A stretch of 64,000 nt of DNA from Oligoflexus tunisiensis (GCF_001748245.1 NZ_BDFO01000001.1:2378471-2442470); one strand, 5' to 3'. Counted from the first letter of the stretch, positions 25,140 to 34,186 are shown. A program made the numbers and translations. Notes: generated by a model from the sequence alone, not told the origin.

Positions 25140-25176
25140 AGGGGCGACTCCTCAGACTCCGGCGTGGACTCTATGC
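25139..25176 (+). pseudogene. fragment of abiEi
   Basis: These 38 bases match 22317-22354 inside the abiEi gene at 37 of 38 positions and in the same orientation. It abuts the right inverted repeat. It carries no start or stop and is a rearrangement scar. Confidence 0.8.
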
Positions 25177-25512
25177 TGTCGAAAGTCGCCGGAATTAGAG
25201 TGAGGCCCACCATGTTCTGGAACAAGTAAGTTGCGGCTGCAAAGGGCATTCAAGTGGCCACGCATTCGTATAGTTATAACTATAGATCTGCCATCGAGGG
25301 CAGGATGGCATCGATTTCTTTGCCGATGGTCAGCATACTTCACTTCGGCGAATGATTGCCAAGGTGAAAATTTCCGGCCGTTCAATAGGCACATCAGGTT
25401 GAATCCGGCGATCGCCGGTGATTGGGGAGAAGCAAAATGTGTTGATCCAAATTTTAACCGCAGCTGACGTTGGTGGATTATGTTGATTCCAGTCAGAGTA
25501 GGGAGAGTAAAA

Positions 25513-27087
25513 ATGAAACGTATTGCATACTTGTGCTTAATGTTTACGATGGCTTGCGGAGCGCCTCGTGGCTCGCAGCAGAATCCTGTTGGGTCAGAAA
25601 CCGCCCCGCCTGCTCAACCGGAAGGTGATCAAACGGTCGCGCCCAGTCCTAATCCTGCAAATGGCGCCCCAGTTCCTCAACCGGGGGACGATCACACCGT
25701 CGTGACCAATAGTGATCCTGTTGAGCGCACAGCACTGCCGAAAATAGAGAAAGTTACGCTGCGAACGAAGGTTCAAAACCTGTATCTGTCAGCTCTCAAT
25801 GCGGGCGGTTCGACCCTGTCTGCTACTGCCACCACTCCTCAAAATTGGGAAGTCTTCTATGTCATCGACAGCAGTGGTAACAGCTTGGAGAGCGGTGACA
25901 CAGTACAGCTGCGGACATCCGGTGGATTTTTCGTGCAGGTGCAAAACGGAAGTCTGGCAGTGGCTAGCAAAAACCAGCAGGATGCGGCCGACTTTAAAAT
26001 CGTCAAAGCCGACGGCAGCGGGCCGATTGCCTGGGGTGACTCAATCGGATTGCAAGTGGTTGCCACGGGCCTCTGGATTTCAGCGCAAGACGGTGGCGGT
26101 GGGTCCGTTACAGCCAGCGGCGCTGCCTTGAAGGGTTGGGAAACTTTTGCTCTCAATCAGAGTCCGGCCGCGACGGTCGCGTTGAAAAAAGCTGGTATAC
26201 TGCAATACCTCCGAGGGATTTCTGGGCAAAAGACTTTGGTGGGCATTGAAAATAAAAACGCTGCGACGCCATCCTCTGATTCCCAGGTGATCACGTCGAT
26301 CACGGGGCGCTCGTCGTCTCTCTGGGGAGGTGATTTTGGTTTTGGCAGTGGCGCTGTCAACTATCGGAAGGAGTTGATGGAAGAAGCGAAAAGGCAATTC
26401 CGTCAGGGCAGCCTCGTGACTTTGATGTACCATGCCTGTTCGCCGACGCGAGATGAATACTGCAGTTGGGATGATATCGGCGGGAAGAATCCGCAAAAAC
26501 TGAATGATGCGCAGTTTCGCGAGCTCCTGACGCCCGGCACGGCTCTGTACAAGAATTGGATCAGCCGCCTCGATACCCTGGCCGTATTCCTGGAAGATCT
26601 GAAACAAGCCGGAGTCGTCGTGGTCTTTCGACCTTTCCATGAGGTGAATCAATGCGTGTTCTGGTGGTCCTGTCACAAGGGAACATACGGAACAGCGCAA
26701 CTCTTTCGTATGACGCATGACTACCTGACGAAAAGCAAAGGCCTGAACAATTTGATTTGGGCCTGGAATATCCAGGATTTCACCACGCTGAGCAGTGATG
26801 TCGACGCCTACAGTCCTGGGCCCGAATACTTTGATCTGGCGACGCTTGACGTTTATAACACGGGTTACACCCAACACAACTATGACACCATGCTTCGCAT
26901 TGCGGCGGGCAAACCCATAGCTATCGGCGAATGCCAATTCATGCCGACAGCAGCTCTGCTGTCGAAGCAAAACAAGTGGGTCTATGCCATGCTCTGGCCG
27001 GATTTTATCGAAGAAAATCGTAAAACTTTGCCGGCGCTTTACAGCTCCGACCGGGTGCTGACGCTCGATGAGATGCCTGGCTGGTGA
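25513..27087 (+). CDS. GH26 beta-mannanase lipoprotein with a beta-trefoil-like N-terminal domain
   Basis: A 524-residue lipoprotein (MKRIAYLCLMFTMACG, lipobox MAC). A Pro/Asn-rich linker of about 50 residues is followed by a domain (about 75-215) with fascin/trefoil-like repeats (TKVQNLYLSALNAGGSTLSA, VATGLWISAQDGGGGSV). The catalytic part (about 225-524) is family GH26: VFRPFHEVNQ has the acid/base Glu near residue 377 and AIGECQF the nucleophile near 473. It should cut beta-1,4-mannans outside the cell. Start ATG 25513 follows GGGAGAG. The trefoil-like domain may bind sugar; that is inference. Confidence 0.87.
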   Translation: MKRIAYLCLMFTMACGAPRGSQQNPVGSETAPPAQPEGDQTVAPSPNPANGAPVPQPGDDHTVVTNSDPVERTALPKIEKVTLRTKVQNLYLSALNAGGSTLSATATTPQNWEVFYVIDSSGNSLESGDTVQLRTSGGFFVQVQNGSLAVASKNQQDAADFKIVKADGSGPIAWGDSIGLQVVATGLWISAQDGGGGSVTASGAALKGWETFALNQSPAATVALKKAGILQYLRGISGQKTLVGIENKNAATPSSDSQVITSITGRSSSLWGGDFGFGSGAVNYRKELMEEAKRQFRQGSLVTLMYHACSPTRDEYCSWDDIGGKNPQKLNDAQFRELLTPGTALYKNWISRLDTLAVFLEDLKQAGVVVVFRPFHEVNQCVFWWSCHKGTYGTAQLFRMTHDYLTKSKGLNNLIWAWNIQDFTTLSSDVDAYSPGPEYFDLATLDVYNTGYTQHNYDTMLRIAAGKPIAIGECQFMPTAALLSKQNKWVYAMLWPDFIEENRKTLPALYSSDRVLTLDEMPGW

Positions 27088-27267
27088 GATTCTGTCCAAG
27101 CTGACTTCATAACCTGGTCCCCTCCAGCCTTACTGCTCACTGTAGAATGCTGTGAACAGATGGGGGGCGTACTGGATTCGTTCTATGGAAAAATCGCCTT
27201 GAAAATACAGTCAACGTCATCAAAGCGCCACTTGAGCAAATGGAATGGCTTTGAGCGGCCCTCAAGT

Positions 27268-27330
27268 AATAAAGGCGATAGAGGTAACACCGGTGCTACT
27301 GATCCTGCAGGTCCCGCGGGCACAACTGGC
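27268..27330 (+). pseudogene. remnant of a collagen-like gene
   Basis: The frame reads NKGDRGNTGATDPAGPAGTTG, a run of Gly-X-Y triplets with one Gly changed to Asp (GAT for GGT). It has no proper N- or C-terminal context and lies in a stretch without another gene between the mannanase and the Cys-rich peptide. An intact collagen-like gene is present at 54526. Confidence 0.5.
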
Positions 27331-27377
27331 CTTCGCGTCTTCCATCCTAACGTAATCTCAAAATGCCAAATCCAACC

Positions 27378-27707
27378 TCAGCCGTTGCAACAACACCTCG
27401 ACTTGCCCCAGCTGCAAGACTGCATGATATCAAATCCTCCTACATTCTGGCACCACCATTCACACTTCTTCGCCCAGTCCCAACGGCATTCGCTCGCGTA
27501 CTTGCATTCCCTTCTTTCGTTAATCACACTAAAGCTGCTGGGTTCAGCTGGGGAAGTTGGAAACTCAAGGTCGGCAGGGGCCTCTTCAATAGCCTCGGGA
27601 TAGTCGCCAAACTCGTCAATCGTTTCCGGTCTGGGGGCATCGCCAAGGGCAGCTGTAGACATCCCCAGAAGTAAAAGCAATGAGCACGAAAAGTGTTTCA
27701 GTAGCAT
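27378..27707 (-). CDS. small secreted cysteine-rich peptide
   Basis: A 109-residue precursor. Residues 1 to about 22 are a signal peptide (MLLKHFSCSLLLLLGMSTAA), then an acidic Pro/Glu-rich propeptide-like stretch of about 40 residues, then a basic 43-residue end with eight Cys spaced C-x5-C-x7-C-x3-C-x11-C-x6-CCC. That layout suggests a disulfide-knotted toxin- or bacteriocin-like peptide, but I recognise no family. GGAGG precedes ATG 27707 at nine bases, supporting it as real. It lies opposite to the mannanase. Confidence 0.62.
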   Translation of the reverse strand: MLLKHFSCSLLLLLGMSTAALGDAPRPETIDEFGDYPEAIEEAPADLEFPTSPAEPSSFSVINERRECKYASECRWDWAKKCEWWCQNVGGFDIMQSCSWGKSRCCCNG

Positions 27708-27938
27708 AAAAAGTAACCTCCATTAACTCGACGCTGATTTAATTCTCGCTGTGGGAGTGAAGGTGACACTTATGCTGAGTTATAACTTTTCGATGCTGCT
27801 TTCAATTGCGACATGGAATATTTGAAGAAATTTGTTTTCAATTTGAAAACATTGGTAAAGGTACCTACCTCTTCCGAAATACAGCTCGGCCTGGCAAGTG
27901 CTGCCCATTCCTTCACCATCAGATCGCTTTCAACGGAC

Positions 27939-28601
27939 CTACCGTGCACTCCCACGAGCAATGCCCAATCGGTCTTCGTACTCGTTAATAACTTTCACGA
28001 ACGCCGGCCTCTCTTCGCAGAGATGCCTGTATTTTTCGATCTGCGGATATTGGCTCAGGACCTCCGTCTTGCGAAGTTCGCGCAGCACGCCGGTAAGGGC
28101 AATGTCGGCGACGGTGAAATCAGAGCCGGTCACGAAGGGCTGGTTTTTCAACATTTCGTCGATCGTCGGAAAGAAACGCCCAAGTATATCGACATGCCAT
28201 GGACGCAGGGCCTTCATGTTGGGATTCGAATCGCCTTGAAGATCGGCAAAGAAAATCGGCAGCGCAAACGGCTCGATGTTATTCAAAGACGTGATCATCC
28301 AGCGATAAACTTGCGCGCGCCCTTTCAGATCGGCAGGAATCAATTTTCCTGACTTCTCCGCGAGGTAGAGAAGAATCGCGCCCGACTCAGCCAGGAGGTA
28401 TCCGTCGTCGTCTATCGCAGGAACCTGTTTGAATGGCGAAATCGCCTCGAACCAGGATTCATCCTGAAGACCGTTCGGCCCACAGTCGAGGCCGATGGGT
28501 TCATATGCGATTCCACACTCTTCCAGTGCCCACATCGCACGGATGTCGCGCGTGTAGCCCCAAAGAAACGGCGGCAGAGATTTGAAAACATAAACTTTCA
28601 T
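27939..28601 (-). CDS. glutathione S-transferase family protein
   Basis: A 220-residue cytoplasmic GST. The N-terminal thioredoxin-like domain contains FKQVPAIDDDGYLLAESGAILLYLAE, with the VPA cis-Pro and ESGAI glutathione-binding residues. The helical C-terminal domain has FVTGSDFTVADIALTGVLRE with the conserved N-capping motif. Substrate unknown. GAGG lies before ATG 28601. No partner genes are nearby. Confidence 0.92.
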   Translation of the reverse strand: MKVYVFKSLPPFLWGYTRDIRAMWALEECGIAYEPIGLDCGPNGLQDESWFEAISPFKQVPAIDDDGYLLAESGAILLYLAEKSGKLIPADLKGRAQVYRWMITSLNNIEPFALPIFFADLQGDSNPNMKALRPWHVDILGRFFPTIDEMLKNQPFVTGSDFTVADIALTGVLRELRKTEVLSQYPQIEKYRHLCEERPAFVKVINEYEDRLGIARGSAR

Positions 28602-28759
28602 TGTTCTGACCTCATCTTGAACTTTCTTTTTCCACCTGATTTTTCGTCCCGCCCTTGTCCTACGCCAACCTCAGCAGACATACAGCACGGCCTCGACAAC
28701 AGACGACCCAGAAATTAGACAGGTCTGCTTATGATTTCAACAGCTTTCCTAATAAGCTA

Positions 28760-29914
28760 TTAAAAATCATCCATAAACCTATCTTCAGCTCCGGTATGCG
28801 CGACCAGCCCAAAAGGTGCGTCTCCTGTCGTAAAGCCGAGAAAATATCCACCATAAAGGTAGCCAAAAGTCATTCCAAGCTTTTTCTCGTTCAGGCTGAT
28901 CCATTTCGGATAGATGTTCACAATGAATTTCCTGCTTTTTGAAATATCATCGAACTCATCAAGCTCGCCTCCTGCACTCGTGACGAGGTTCGTATTGTCC
29001 TGATAAAACGCGGTCACAATCGGATTATCGCGTTCAGAGTAGGCCATCATAATGGAGTAAGAGGTGGCGTTTGACTTGGCTTCCTTCTTTTTCCAGGTGA
29101 TGGCCTCCGGCTTGAGCCCAACGCCCAGCGTCCACTGCTGCTGGTAATCATTGTTTACTGTGAAAGAAACGGAATTGTGCATATTGCCAGTCAGCATGCT
29201 TACACTGAAGTGATCCGTGAGAGGAACACGCAACCAATACTGCTGGCCATTATTGACCAAGCGATTGTTTCGAGGATCATAGGACATTTGATAGGTCCAC
29301 TCTTTGAGATGCAGGGTTTGGCTGAAGAAATTGGCAAAGCCATCGTAGCTGAAAAGAACCTTCCCAGCCCAATCAAAGAACATCAAATCAGCAATAGCAT
29401 CGACAGTGCCATGGTCTGCTTTTTCAGCTTGAGCCGCTTCGTTGCCGAAGTGTCCCAGGTAAAGAGTGAGCCAGGACCACAGTCTGGCATTTTCAATTCC
29501 GTTGTGGGAATAATATTCTTCAAGCAGCCTGGCACGGAAGCCGCCCCCCAGAAGATGCCATCCCCAATTAGGGGCAAAGGCCCCGGTTTTTTGAGGAAGG
29601 AACTGATCCTTAAAGAACTTGCCATACCCACCATATTCATGGATGACCTTGTCTGCGTTCAGTATGGAGTGAACGGTGTTCTTGAAGCCCCTTCCATAGG
29701 GATACTGATCGACGCGTCGATAGTAGACAGCCTCCATCCCGCTTTCGAGCACCATGATATGGGGGCGGTAAAAAGCGTGTGCTCCGATGCCATCGCATCT
29801 ATAAAAAATATAGTGGGAGCAATCCCTGGCTTCGCCATAGGACGGTTCCTGGATGCCGAACAGCAGAAACATCAGAGCCAGAATCGCCTTGGCAAGTGTG
29901 CAAGCCTTTTTCAT
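28760..29914 (-). CDS. exported protein of unknown function
   Basis: A 384-residue protein with a signal peptide (MKKACTLAKAILALMFLLFG). The middle has aromatic-rich segments (GWHLLGGGFRARLLEEYY, DLMFFDWAGKVLFSYDGFA) and the last third has alternating beta-like segments (YWLRVPLTDHFSVSML, QQWTLGVGLKPEAITW, LGMTFGYLYGGYFLG) that could be barrel strands. No family recognised. It is divergent from the caspase operon. GGGAG precedes ATG 29914. Confidence 0.73.
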   Translation of the reverse strand: MKKACTLAKAILALMFLLFGIQEPSYGEARDCSHYIFYRCDGIGAHAFYRPHIMVLESGMEAVYYRRVDQYPYGRGFKNTVHSILNADKVIHEYGGYGKFFKDQFLPQKTGAFAPNWGWHLLGGGFRARLLEEYYSHNGIENARLWSWLTLYLGHFGNEAAQAEKADHGTVDAIADLMFFDWAGKVLFSYDGFANFFSQTLHLKEWTYQMSYDPRNNRLVNNGQQYWLRVPLTDHFSVSMLTGNMHNSVSFTVNNDYQQQWTLGVGLKPEAITWKKKEAKSNATSYSIMMAYSERDNPIVTAFYQDNTNLVTSAGGELDEFDDISKSRKFIVNIYPKWISLNEKKLGMTFGYLYGGYFLGFTTGDAPFGLVAHTGAEDRFMDDF

Positions 29915-30095
29915 GTCTTCTTTCTCCCATTACCTTGCTGATTGAGAAGCGAAATCATTGGCCCCTGGAGGCGCCTGTGTCTCTTGATTTCAAGACCTGA
30001 ACGTTCCAGAGCTGGATCGAAGGACATTCTTTTTTGGCTTTTCTCAGCTATCTGATATAATCGTGCATAATCATCGAGTTGCTGGGAGACAAGGG

Positions 30096-31643
30096 TTGCG
30101 ACTGTTACTTTTGGTAATATTTTGTTTTGTTTCCCCTGTGCTTCGGGCCAACGAAGCACGAACCGTTCTGCTTGCGATAGGGAACAAGAGTTCCTACAAG
30201 CTGGGGCTCCCCCAGCTGGAGTTCACCCAGACGGATATGGGCCGAGTCAAGAGCGTCCTGCAAAGGATTGGAGGCGTGCGGAAGGAAGATACGTTCTTTG
30301 GCAGCGATGTGAGCTATCAGCAGCTGAGGTCCATGATCCAACAGATTCAGCGGCATATCGCAGCCATTCGAGAACCTGTTAAATTCGTACTTTACTACTC
30401 CGGGCACTCGGATAGCGAAGGCCTTCATCTTCTTGATCGTGAGCTGCCTCGGGCCGAGCTCCATCAGTGGCTACAGGACGTAAAGGCAAAGACGAAGCTG
30501 GTCTTTCTCGATAGCTGTTTCGCAGGAGCTTTGACCGCCAAAGGCATCAAGATGGAAACCTCGTTTGCCTTACCCAAAGCTCATTTCGATGAACCCAGCG
30601 GAATCGTGTTCCTTGCCGCCACCTCGGAAAGTGAGTTTGCTTACGAAATTGGAGAATTGGAAGGAAGCCTCTTCACTCACTATCTCGTGTCAGGCCTGTA
30701 TGGTCAGGCTGATTCCAATGATGATGGTTTGGTGACGATTGATGAAATCTATCAATACGTGTTCCGAGAGATGAAGCTCTATACCTTGACCCTGCCGAGC
30801 AGATCCCAGCAGCGTCCTCAGGTCGATATCAACCTGAAAGGTCAAGGGACCCTCGTCGTAACACGCCCTCAGAAGGAAACCGTGCGACTTATCCTGGGAC
30901 CGGAAGTGTACGGTACAGTTCTACTGGCCCAGGAAAAGGGAGCGCAGATTTTTCGCGTTGATAAAGCGGAACATGCCGTAACCAGCATCCGTGTGTTGCC
31001 CGGTCGCTATAAAATAGCCGTTTCCAATACCTATTACCGGGGCCATGGGCTGGTTGATGTCCTGAAAGATAACGAAACCATCGACCTCGCCCAACTTAAA
31101 ATCGACCGTGATTTTCAGTCCTTTCTCGTATCAAAGGGGCATGTCCTGGGCGAGCAATGGACCTTGGCTCTCGGTATCCATCAAGGCGTTCGCCCCCTTT
31201 CCAACAATGGCCCTTTCCTTGAAATCGGCTACCAGTGGAGCGGTGTGAATATCCGTGGATTATGGGTCAGACCAACGGTTTCGGCCGCCGTCCGCCAAAA
31301 TCCATTACAGTACCGTGGCAATTCTGGAATATCGCGCGGCATGGGTGGCCTCTTGGGAATCATGGCCACTGGGCGTTTATTCGCCGAGGATCACCGCCAT
31401 TGGTTTATCGCTTCCATGAATGGTGGAGCAGAAATTGAGCAGCGTAATTGGAACACGGCGCCGCCGGATGAGCCGGCGACTCAAGGGTCCAAGTTTGCCT
31501 TCTCTCTCGGGTATCGGTATTTGAGGGCGGACTCAACGGCGATCCATTTGTTTTTTAGGCGGGAAGGCATTTTTTTGGAAGGACCTGAGGAGAGCATGAT
31601 CGCCTTTAGCGCCAGCTTGATCGGAGCGGGCCTGGTGCTCTGA
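30096..31643 (+). CDS. caspase-like (C14) protease with EF-hand and a barrel-like C-terminus
   Basis: A 515-residue exported protein. A signal peptide (MRLLLLVIFCFVSPVLRANE) is followed by a caspase-fold domain (about 25-250) with the catalytic pair in LYYSGHSDSEG (His about 104) and FLDSCFAGAL (Cys about 141). An EF-hand loop, DSNDDGLVTIDE, lies inside it. From about residue 345 the sequence alternates like outer-membrane strands (LALGIHQGVRPLS, FLEIGYQWSGVNIRG, FAFSLGYRYLRAD) and ends SLIGAGLVL. TTG 30096 is preferred over GTG 30063 because GGGAG is seven bases away. An ECF sigma gene follows 80 bases later. Confidence 0.83.
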   Translation: MRLLLLVIFCFVSPVLRANEARTVLLAIGNKSSYKLGLPQLEFTQTDMGRVKSVLQRIGGVRKEDTFFGSDVSYQQLRSMIQQIQRHIAAIREPVKFVLYYSGHSDSEGLHLLDRELPRAELHQWLQDVKAKTKLVFLDSCFAGALTAKGIKMETSFALPKAHFDEPSGIVFLAATSESEFAYEIGELEGSLFTHYLVSGLYGQADSNDDGLVTIDEIYQYVFREMKLYTLTLPSRSQQRPQVDINLKGQGTLVVTRPQKETVRLILGPEVYGTVLLAQEKGAQIFRVDKAEHAVTSIRVLPGRYKIAVSNTYYRGHGLVDVLKDNETIDLAQLKIDRDFQSFLVSKGHVLGEQWTLALGIHQGVRPLSNNGPFLEIGYQWSGVNIRGLWVRPTVSAAVRQNPLQYRGNSGISRGMGGLLGIMATGRLFAEDHRHWFIASMNGGAEIEQRNWNTAPPDEPATQGSKFAFSLGYRYLRADSTAIHLFFRREGIFLEGPEESMIAFSASLIGAGLVL

Positions 31644-31723
31644 TAATTTATGAATCATTTCCTGAATTTGCATGCGAAATGTCCTCCGAGCATCAACTGG
31701 ATCGTTTAGAGAGGTGGTGAGAG

Positions 31724-32257
31724 ATGTTTCTCTTCATGTTGGCTGCTGCTGATAGGGAAGCTCAGCCTATTGATTGCAGTGATTCCCAATTGGTGCAGCA
31801 CTACTATCAAGGGATGGCCAGATATGCTGTTCACAAGGTAAAAGCCATGATCGGACGGGATGATGTGGCAGCAGAGATCGTGCAGGACGTGTTTATGAAG
31901 CTATGGCAAAAGAAGCCGACATTCGATCATGAAAGAGCGCTCTATGCATGGATCTATAAGTCAAGCCATCGCGCAGCCATCGACTACCTGCGATCGGCGG
32001 CGGCGCGGCGAGAGGAGTGTACGATGGATTTTGCTGTCAGCACACTTGGCTTGGAGTACCGTGACCTTGTTTTGGAAAAGGATCTCGTCAATTTCTGCCT
32101 TGGCAAGCTCAAAGACCGGGAAGCGGAAATTTTCAGTTATATCGTGTTCGATGGAATGATCTTCGATGAAATCGCAGAATTGCTGGGAGTTTCGAAAAAG
32201 ACCATCCAGAGAGACTGGGCAAAAATCAAGGAAAAGATTGAAAAAATATTGAGGTGA
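31724..32257 (+). CDS. ECF-type sigma factor
   Basis: A 177-residue ECF sigma factor. Region 2 includes DDVAAEIVQDVFMKLWQKKP and YAWIYKSSHRAAIDYLRSAA; region 4 is LKDREAEIFSYIVFDGM then FDEIAELLGVSKKTIQRDWA. It is translationally coupled to the next gene (its stop overlaps that gene's SD region), the usual layout for a sigma/anti-sigma pair. The upstream neighbour is the caspase-like protease, so the three probably form one regulated unit. AT content here is higher than in the flanks. Confidence 0.9.
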   Translation: MFLFMLAAADREAQPIDCSDSQLVQHYYQGMARYAVHKVKAMIGRDDVAAEIVQDVFMKLWQKKPTFDHERALYAWIYKSSHRAAIDYLRSAAARREECTMDFAVSTLGLEYRDLVLEKDLVNFCLGKLKDREAEIFSYIVFDGMIFDEIAELLGVSKKTIQRDWAKIKEKIEKILR

Positions 32258-32259
32258 GT

Positions 32260-32886
32260 ATGGATAAGGATAACCCGTCGCGGTATAAAAGGCATTTGGC
32301 GTATTTGAACCTGAAGAGCGATGTAAGTCCAGATGATCTGCCCTCGAAAGAAAAGGAGGAAATAGATAGTATTCAATTGCGTCCTCTGCAATTAAAAGAG
32401 AAACAGTCTTCTTTCCTATTTCCCTGGTTAACGGGCCTGGCGATAGCATCCGCGGCCTTGCTCTTCATCATAGTTCCCATCGTTCAACAAAATGATCAGC
32501 CTACGGTGACGTTCAAAGGCGAAACTCAGATCTCAGTCATCGCTGAGCGGAACGGTGAGTTTGTAACATTTTCTGAAAATGAGGCACAGGCTGGCGATCG
32601 CATCAATTTTGAAGTGATCGCCAGCACACCCGTGAAGATATATCTTATGATTTACGATCGCGCTGAAAGAGAACTTCTAACTAAAACAGAAGTTCTAAGC
32701 ACGGAAGTTCTCATTCCAGCTGGACAAAAGGCTACTTTCGCTAACGCGATCACCCTGACTGATGAAAATGATGGAGAGAGAGCCGCCGTTGTCGTGTGCC
32801 CGCAAGATGTTGATGTGCAGCGCAGTGAGGTTACGGCCTTGGATTTCTCCGCTTGCAGCAGGAAAATGTTTATTTTTAGGCCCTAG
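32260..32886 (+). CDS. single-pass membrane protein, candidate anti-sigma factor
   Basis: A 208-residue protein. The first 45 residues are charged and cytoplasmic, one membrane helix follows at about 46-68 (FLFPWLTGLAIASAALLFII), and the rest is a periplasmic domain (TVTFKGETQISVIAERNGEF, VKIYLMIYDRAE) that resembles DUF4384-like beta domains. The position right after an ECF sigma gene and the topology fit an anti-sigma factor, but no zinc-type anti-sigma motif (HxxxCxxC) is present. ATG 32260 has GAGG upstream. Confidence 0.72.
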   Translation: MDKDNPSRYKRHLAYLNLKSDVSPDDLPSKEKEEIDSIQLRPLQLKEKQSSFLFPWLTGLAIASAALLFIIVPIVQQNDQPTVTFKGETQISVIAERNGEFVTFSENEAQAGDRINFEVIASTPVKIYLMIYDRAERELLTKTEVLSTEVLIPAGQKATFANAITLTDENDGERAAVVVCPQDVDVQRSEVTALDFSACSRKMFIFRP

Positions 32887-33043
32887 TCATGGGTCGCGAG
32901 CTTACATAAAGTTCCCCTATCCCTGCCTGGGTTGATGGGATGAAACTGAACACAAAGGTAAAGAAGACCCCATTCACTCCCAGCAAAGCCCAGCCGATAT
33001 TTTATACAGGTAAAGAAACTGCAACATATGAGGACAGCCTTCC

Positions 33044-34147
33044 ATGACAAGTAGAATTCAAACCTTGAGCTTCGTGACATTGCTGGTCACCGCCAGTCTC
33101 TCATGCGATAAGAAGGAAGACGATGACGCTGCCGCAACATCAACGCCGGACGTGGCGACTGCCACCACGAACATTGATTTTGTGAGCGATAACATGGTAC
33201 CGGGATCTCTCATTCTGAGCACCAGCTTGAATCTTGAGGGTAATCCCTGCGAAGGCACCGACGGCTTTTTTGATTGCCAGCCCCAGCTGCTGAAACTTTA
33301 TCTGGGCATGGGCAAAAGCATGGTTGAAATGTCCAGCACCATGATAACTCAGATTACAGAGACCTTTGGCAGCTTCCCTGACGAAAAAGGTACTCTCGAA
33401 GGTGATGACGGTACGACGGTCGACTATGAAATTACATCAGATACTGTATTCAAGTTCTTGATTCATAGCACCAAAGGTCCTTTCATGCATCTGGACGTTG
33501 CCGACAATGTTTATAAAATAAAATTTGATGGGGCCAACTCGGATGAAGAAGAAGGCGAAGGCGACGGGGGTGGCCCGGCGAGTGTGGAGACAACCATCAC
33601 CTACACCGATGAAAACAACTTCGAAGTGGACCTTTTTCTGGATGGAATGGAATGCAGCGGAAATGACGTTCAGGCCCCAGCATCCATTGCCATTAATATC
33701 AAATACGTGGAAGGTGTTGCGCAAGGCAAAGCCATGATGTATCTGCCGCGCTGGCTAGGAAATAACACCTGTGAAACCACACCGACGGCTGAGACCAAAA
33801 TGTTCATCTATACAGACTTTGCAGGCGACAGCACCAACACGACCGGCGCGCTCTACATGGTGAAGAATACGATCAGTGATGTGTCAGCGTTTTCCGATTG
33901 GGAAGTGGCTGATTTCTGCACGAACTTCAGCAGCCAGTGTCAGAACGGTGCCGCTTTTGGCGAACAAACGCCCATAGCTGATCGTTACAAGAACAATTTC
34001 TGCGTGACAACAGATGATGTGGAGTGGGCTACGACCTGTACCTCGTCCTCCACCCTGATCTCGACTCCAACGTTCAGTGCCGCCTCTACGTGGATTTTGC
34101 CCACAGATCTGGAAGCGCGAGACGTGACCCTGCCCTCAGCCCTCTGA
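33044..34147 (+). CDS. lipoprotein of unknown function
   Basis: A 367-residue lipoprotein. MTSRIQTLSFVTLLVTASLSC ends in a lipobox (SLSC). The mature part is acidic, with a low-complexity stretch (SDEEEGEGDGGG) near residue 170 and several Cys (NPCEGTDG, DCQPQ, ECSG, NTCETT, DFCTN, QCQN). Family not recognised. It begins about 157 bases after the candidate anti-sigma gene, so it could belong to the same regulon. A 10-bp hairpin follows the stop. Confidence 0.73.
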   Translation: MTSRIQTLSFVTLLVTASLSCDKKEDDDAAATSTPDVATATTNIDFVSDNMVPGSLILSTSLNLEGNPCEGTDGFFDCQPQLLKLYLGMGKSMVEMSSTMITQITETFGSFPDEKGTLEGDDGTTVDYEITSDTVFKFLIHSTKGPFMHLDVADNVYKIKFDGANSDEEEGEGDGGGPASVETTITYTDENNFEVDLFLDGMECSGNDVQAPASIAINIKYVEGVAQGKAMMYLPRWLGNNTCETTPTAETKMFIYTDFAGDSTNTTGALYMVKNTISDVSAFSDWEVADFCTNFSSQCQNGAAFGEQTPIADRYKNNFCVTTDDVEWATTCTSSSTLISTPTFSAASTWILPTDLEARDVTLPSAL

Positions 34148-34163
34148 GACAAATCAGCAAAAA

Positions 34164-34186
34164 GAGCGCGGGAATGTCTCGCGCTC
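34164..34186 (+). terminator. hairpin after the acidic lipoprotein gene
   Basis: GAGCGCGGGA-ATG-TCTCGCGCTC is a 10-bp stem (one G-T pair) with a 3-base loop, 16 bases after the stop codon. It is preceded by an A-run and not followed by T, so it may act mainly on the other strand. Confidence 0.5.

Larger units (their letters stand above)
24661..25512. other. gene-poor accessory stretch with repeats
   Basis: About 850 bases with no supportable gene. It contains an AT-rich part (24880-25015), an 11-base direct copy (TGATCACCGCC at 25012-25022) of sequence at 22031-22041, the right inverted repeat (25104-25139), a 38-base abiEi fragment (25139-25176) and the palindrome TATAGTTATAACTATA (25269-25284). 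It looks like rearranged mobile DNA, but no transposase frame is intact. Confidence 0.6.

Noticed and set aside
21843..25176. Full integrative element with attL and attR at tRNA-Arg
   Set aside because: I found no second copy of the tRNA 3' end downstream and no integrase gene, so the ends of an integrative element cannot be set.
25152..25394. Possible transposase fragment in the gene-poor stretch
   Set aside because: All frames hold stops or lack a recognisable transposase motif.
27160..27603. A 147-codon frame on the plus strand as an intact gene
   Set aside because: Only about 20 residues look collagen-like. It lacks a signal peptide and runs over the better supported minus-strand Cys-rich peptide gene.
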